Of a stretch of DNA of 64,000 nt, positions 61,394-64,000 are shown in pieces. A model generated the notes under the pieces. The model saw only the letters and a list, made by a program, of their open reading frames with translations. It had not been told where the DNA came from and searched no databases. Position numbers and translations under genes: made by a program. Each line of letters starts with the position of its first letter. Positions within the stretch are counted from its first letter, which is position 1. Source of the stretch: Batkoa obscura (Eukaryota > Entomophthoromycota > Entomophthoromycetes > Entomophthorales > Batkoaceae); contig JASVEC010000002.1 in assembly GCA_030770535.1 (NCBI GenBank), positions 806,001 to 870,000 of the forward strand, written 5' to 3'.

Positions 61394-64000
61394 TTAAATA
61401 AAAACGTCCACTGGGATAATATTTTCTGCTGAGAATGCACCTGCTTCAAGCGACACCTGTTCTAGAAACTTGGTAGGAAAGTCGACTAAATGGCCTCGAA
61501 CATTAGACAACACCTTCTTAACTTGATTAGGTTGAACAAGCCTAAAATCAGGATGACCTGTCTGAACCACATTAGAATTAGGAATAAACAATTTATATTC
61601 ATCCCAATTAGTTACTGTATCATCTGGCACACATCGGAATACTTTTCTAAAAGCTTTCGTATTATATTCTGACACATTAAACCAATAATGGTTGAAGGAT
61701 TCTGATAATGGGTCTTTCACTACCTCGTCTTTATGGTAGGATACGTCGGAGCCTGAGTGATGGGATGGTACTGGAGAAGTTGGTGACAGTACTTCATTTA
61801 AATCCTCTCCTGCTTCAAAGTTGATAAGATTTACCATCTCAGTACCTGTTAATAAACCTAAATGTTCCTTAAAGAGCGTACATCTTAATGTATGGGCAAA
61901 TTTGGCTACTTGGAACTAAGTAAAAAATAGGATTAAATAACCAATAATTAAAATATGTTTTTAATTACCTCTTTCCCAGCCATGGTAGAAGGAATCATTT
62001 CTTGATCTTCAACAATGATAGCCACTTCTGAATCCCTAAAACCAAGCATAGAACGATCATTGATATTAGCTGAACCGCAAATAACTACACGATCATCCAC
62101 AATCATTAATTTAGAATGAATATAAACCAATTCAGTTACATATTGAGAAGCTGCCTCATGGTTTTCTGCTTCAATAGGCTTATTGCCTTCCGCTTCTAAC
62201 GGTGTATTGCTATGACTTTCTTCTGGCTTGTTGATATTTAATTTCAATTTCATTTCTTTTAACTTTATTTCAGTTTTATTCGAATGATCTATTCCAGCTG
62301 GTATAACTGTAGTTGGTTCATTTTTGTTTAAATTCAAATTGTTTCTCTTTTCAACATAGGAAGGCAAGTCTTCCTTTTCTTCCATTTCCAACGCTTCACT
62401 ATTGTTCTCCTGATCTTTACTATAGCTACGCTTATTCTTATCTTTCTTTTTACCTTTTGTTTTGGGCTGAGCTACCCTACTCTCAGACTCTTCTTCATCA
62501 GAGGATCTGGAATCTGCATCAACGCCTTTAAAAGCATCCAAGATGTTCTTAAATGAACTTTCATTTCTTTTGATACTTTGTTGCAAATGTTTGGGAAGTG
62601 GGCTTTTAACATTACCCTGACTATTACTTCTAGTTTTTGGTAAATCAAAGTACCCTTCCGCCTGCTTCTCTGCTGGCGAATTAACGGTAAACCTATCATA
62701 AACTGCAGGAGTTTGATTCCCTTCCTCGTCTGTCTCAACGTCTGGTTTATATTGATGAGATTGTGGTATAAAATCATAGTTTCTAAGGCCATGGAAGTGA
62801 ACGTATTTTGTTGGCTCAATGCCTTCTTTACGTAATTGCCCCATCACTGATTCATCCCCTCGACATATCGATTGGTATTGCCATTGCATTACTAACCGAA
62901 TTGTATTTGCACTAGCTTCATGTACGTCACTTTGAAAAGCTGGCATCAGTGGCATTATAATTATCACTTTAAATGGAGAATTTTCTTTATGTGCTTTGAT
63001 GATTCTTTTTACTAAGGCCTATTAAAGTGAATAAATAAATAAATAAATAAATAAATAAATATAGTAAACTTACTTTAGCAATTTGATTTTTAACCGAATA
63101 ATTACTTTCCCCTTTAGCAGCAGAGACAAAAAATTGATTTTCAATATAAATAAAATGTTTGGCAGCTGCAATGTTTTGTATATAAGCAGTATAAATAGAA
63201 TTCTCCAATTCGATACCAGAAGACCACTCAGCACTAGATCTTAATACCTGTACCCTACAGCTACCTTTTAGACTTTCCTCATCATAATCCTTGGAAAACT
63301 CAGCTTGTGGTAAAAGGTAAGGTACTTTAAGTTTTTGTTTTGCTTTAGAAGTCTTTATGAAATTCCAACGTTCAATAAAATGTCTAGCAACATCTCTAGC
63401 CCCTACACCAGTTAACGAAAGATGGATATCATGCCATGGCATTCTACCATGTTTCATACGGTCAATTAATTCTTTATTATAATCTTCTACATTTTCGAAA
63501 TCTCTAATTCGCGCATTGGAATAATCCTGACCAGGAAAAATAATATCATTACCATCTGATAATGGGTTATAATCTGCTACACGATGCGAATTATCATCAT
63601 ATCTACCAAAACAAAGATCCAAACCGCCAACAAACGCCAACTTGTTATCTATGATACAAATTTTCTCATGATGTGCCCAAAACCAGGTACCATTGGCTTG
63701 TACACGATCTGGGTGACGCAACACCTTAATCCGTGGATGCAATTTCTTCAATGTTTGCTTGGTATGTGCCGAATTATTAGGAAGAGAAACAGCAATCTCT
63801 TTGTAAACGATGACAAATATATCAACACCCTGTAAAGCTTTCTTTTTCAATAAACGATCTAACCGAAAGGAAGGATATTGTGAAGGCGGTCTTCTTAAAT
63901 ATAGTTCTGGACTAAGCCACCAATCAGCAATATAAATGGTATCTTTAGCATGTAAAATAGCTTCAGAAACATCATAAAAATAACCAGCTGCATCTACATA
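61394..64000 (-). CDS. PLD1: Phospholipase D1 (Spo14-type), 3' part, cut by window end
   Basis: Hydrolyses phosphatidylcholine to phosphatidic acid and choline. The N-terminal part (PX/PH region) lies beyond position 64000. Visible from the right edge: [40 protein letters not shown], and HKD motif 1 in [20 protein letters not shown]. Then come [36 protein letters not shown] and [12 protein letters not shown] motif 2 is [20 protein letters not shown]. The catalytic H and K of both motifs are present. About 180 residues of charged, low-complexity sequence (62780-62190) are inserted between the [12 protein letters not shown] region and HKD 2, larger than in animal PLD1. Three exons are seen, and an (AAAT)n repeat fills one intron (63031-63061). 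Confidence 0.94.
63031..63061. repeat. (AAAT)n microsatellite in a PLD1 intron
   Basis: About eight tetramer units between exons of the PLD1 gene. Confidence 0.85.

Overview
This 64 kb window is AT-rich nuclear DNA of a fungus. Genes are compact and usually split by many short introns (about 45-110 bp). Fungal hallmarks include an MDM10 mitochondrial porin-like protein, a kexin, a Spo7-type phosphatase subunit, a DEP-RhoGEF-PH-CNH exchange factor of the Rom2/Rgf type and a PTC7 phosphatase. Three genes point away from the Dikarya towards an early-diverging lineage: a cobalamin-dependent methylmalonyl-CoA mutase, a FANCD2 and a class II eIF4E (4EHP). The very low GC and intron density would suit Entomophthoromycotina (Conidiobolus-like) or another zygomycete; this placement is inference.

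Layout. 1-8.8 kb: an unrecognised single-pass membrane protein, a probable mitochondrial protein, and MCM2. 8.8-13 kb: gene-poor, with a broken unidentified gene, a solo LTR, several copies of a ~97 bp MITE and a Tc1/mariner-type MITE. 13-21 kb: Rho GEF, MCM7 and a Spo7-like protein. 21-24.4 kb: repeats, including a MITE nested in a solo LTR. 24.4-31.5 kb: FANCD2, PTC7 and a myosin regulatory light chain. 31.5-39.2 kb: a repeat graveyard with a truncated Ty3/Gypsy fossil and a palindromic LTR. 39.2-41.2 kb: an intronless secreted S41 peptidase. 41.2-43.8 kb: repeats. 43.8-50.2 kb: methylmalonyl-CoA mutase, a double-CAP secreted protein and tRNA-Ser(GCU). 50.5-64 kb: a TopBP1-like multi-BRCT protein, U2A', kexin, 4EHP, MDM10 and the 3' part of phospholipase D1.

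The host genes are mostly conserved housekeeping functions: replication licensing (MCM2, MCM7), DNA damage response (FANCD2, TopBP1-like), cell wall/Rho1 signalling and cytokinesis (Rho GEF, myosin light chain), lipid and mitochondrial biology (Spo7-like, MDM10, PLD1, PTC7, methylmalonyl-CoA mutase), splicing, translation and secretory processing. Several neighbours are convergent with under 150 bp between stop codons.

The most interesting non-genic signal is a family of about 28 copies of a ~97 bp inverted-repeat element (ends GGGG(A/G)TGT...ACA(T/C)CCCC). At least 16 copies are flanked by perfect 4-bp target duplications, including non-palindromic ones (AGAC, ATCT, ATAC). All copies lie outside coding exons. 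One copy has inserted in a 464 bp solo LTR, whose length is restored exactly when the MITE and one 4-bp duplicate are subtracted.
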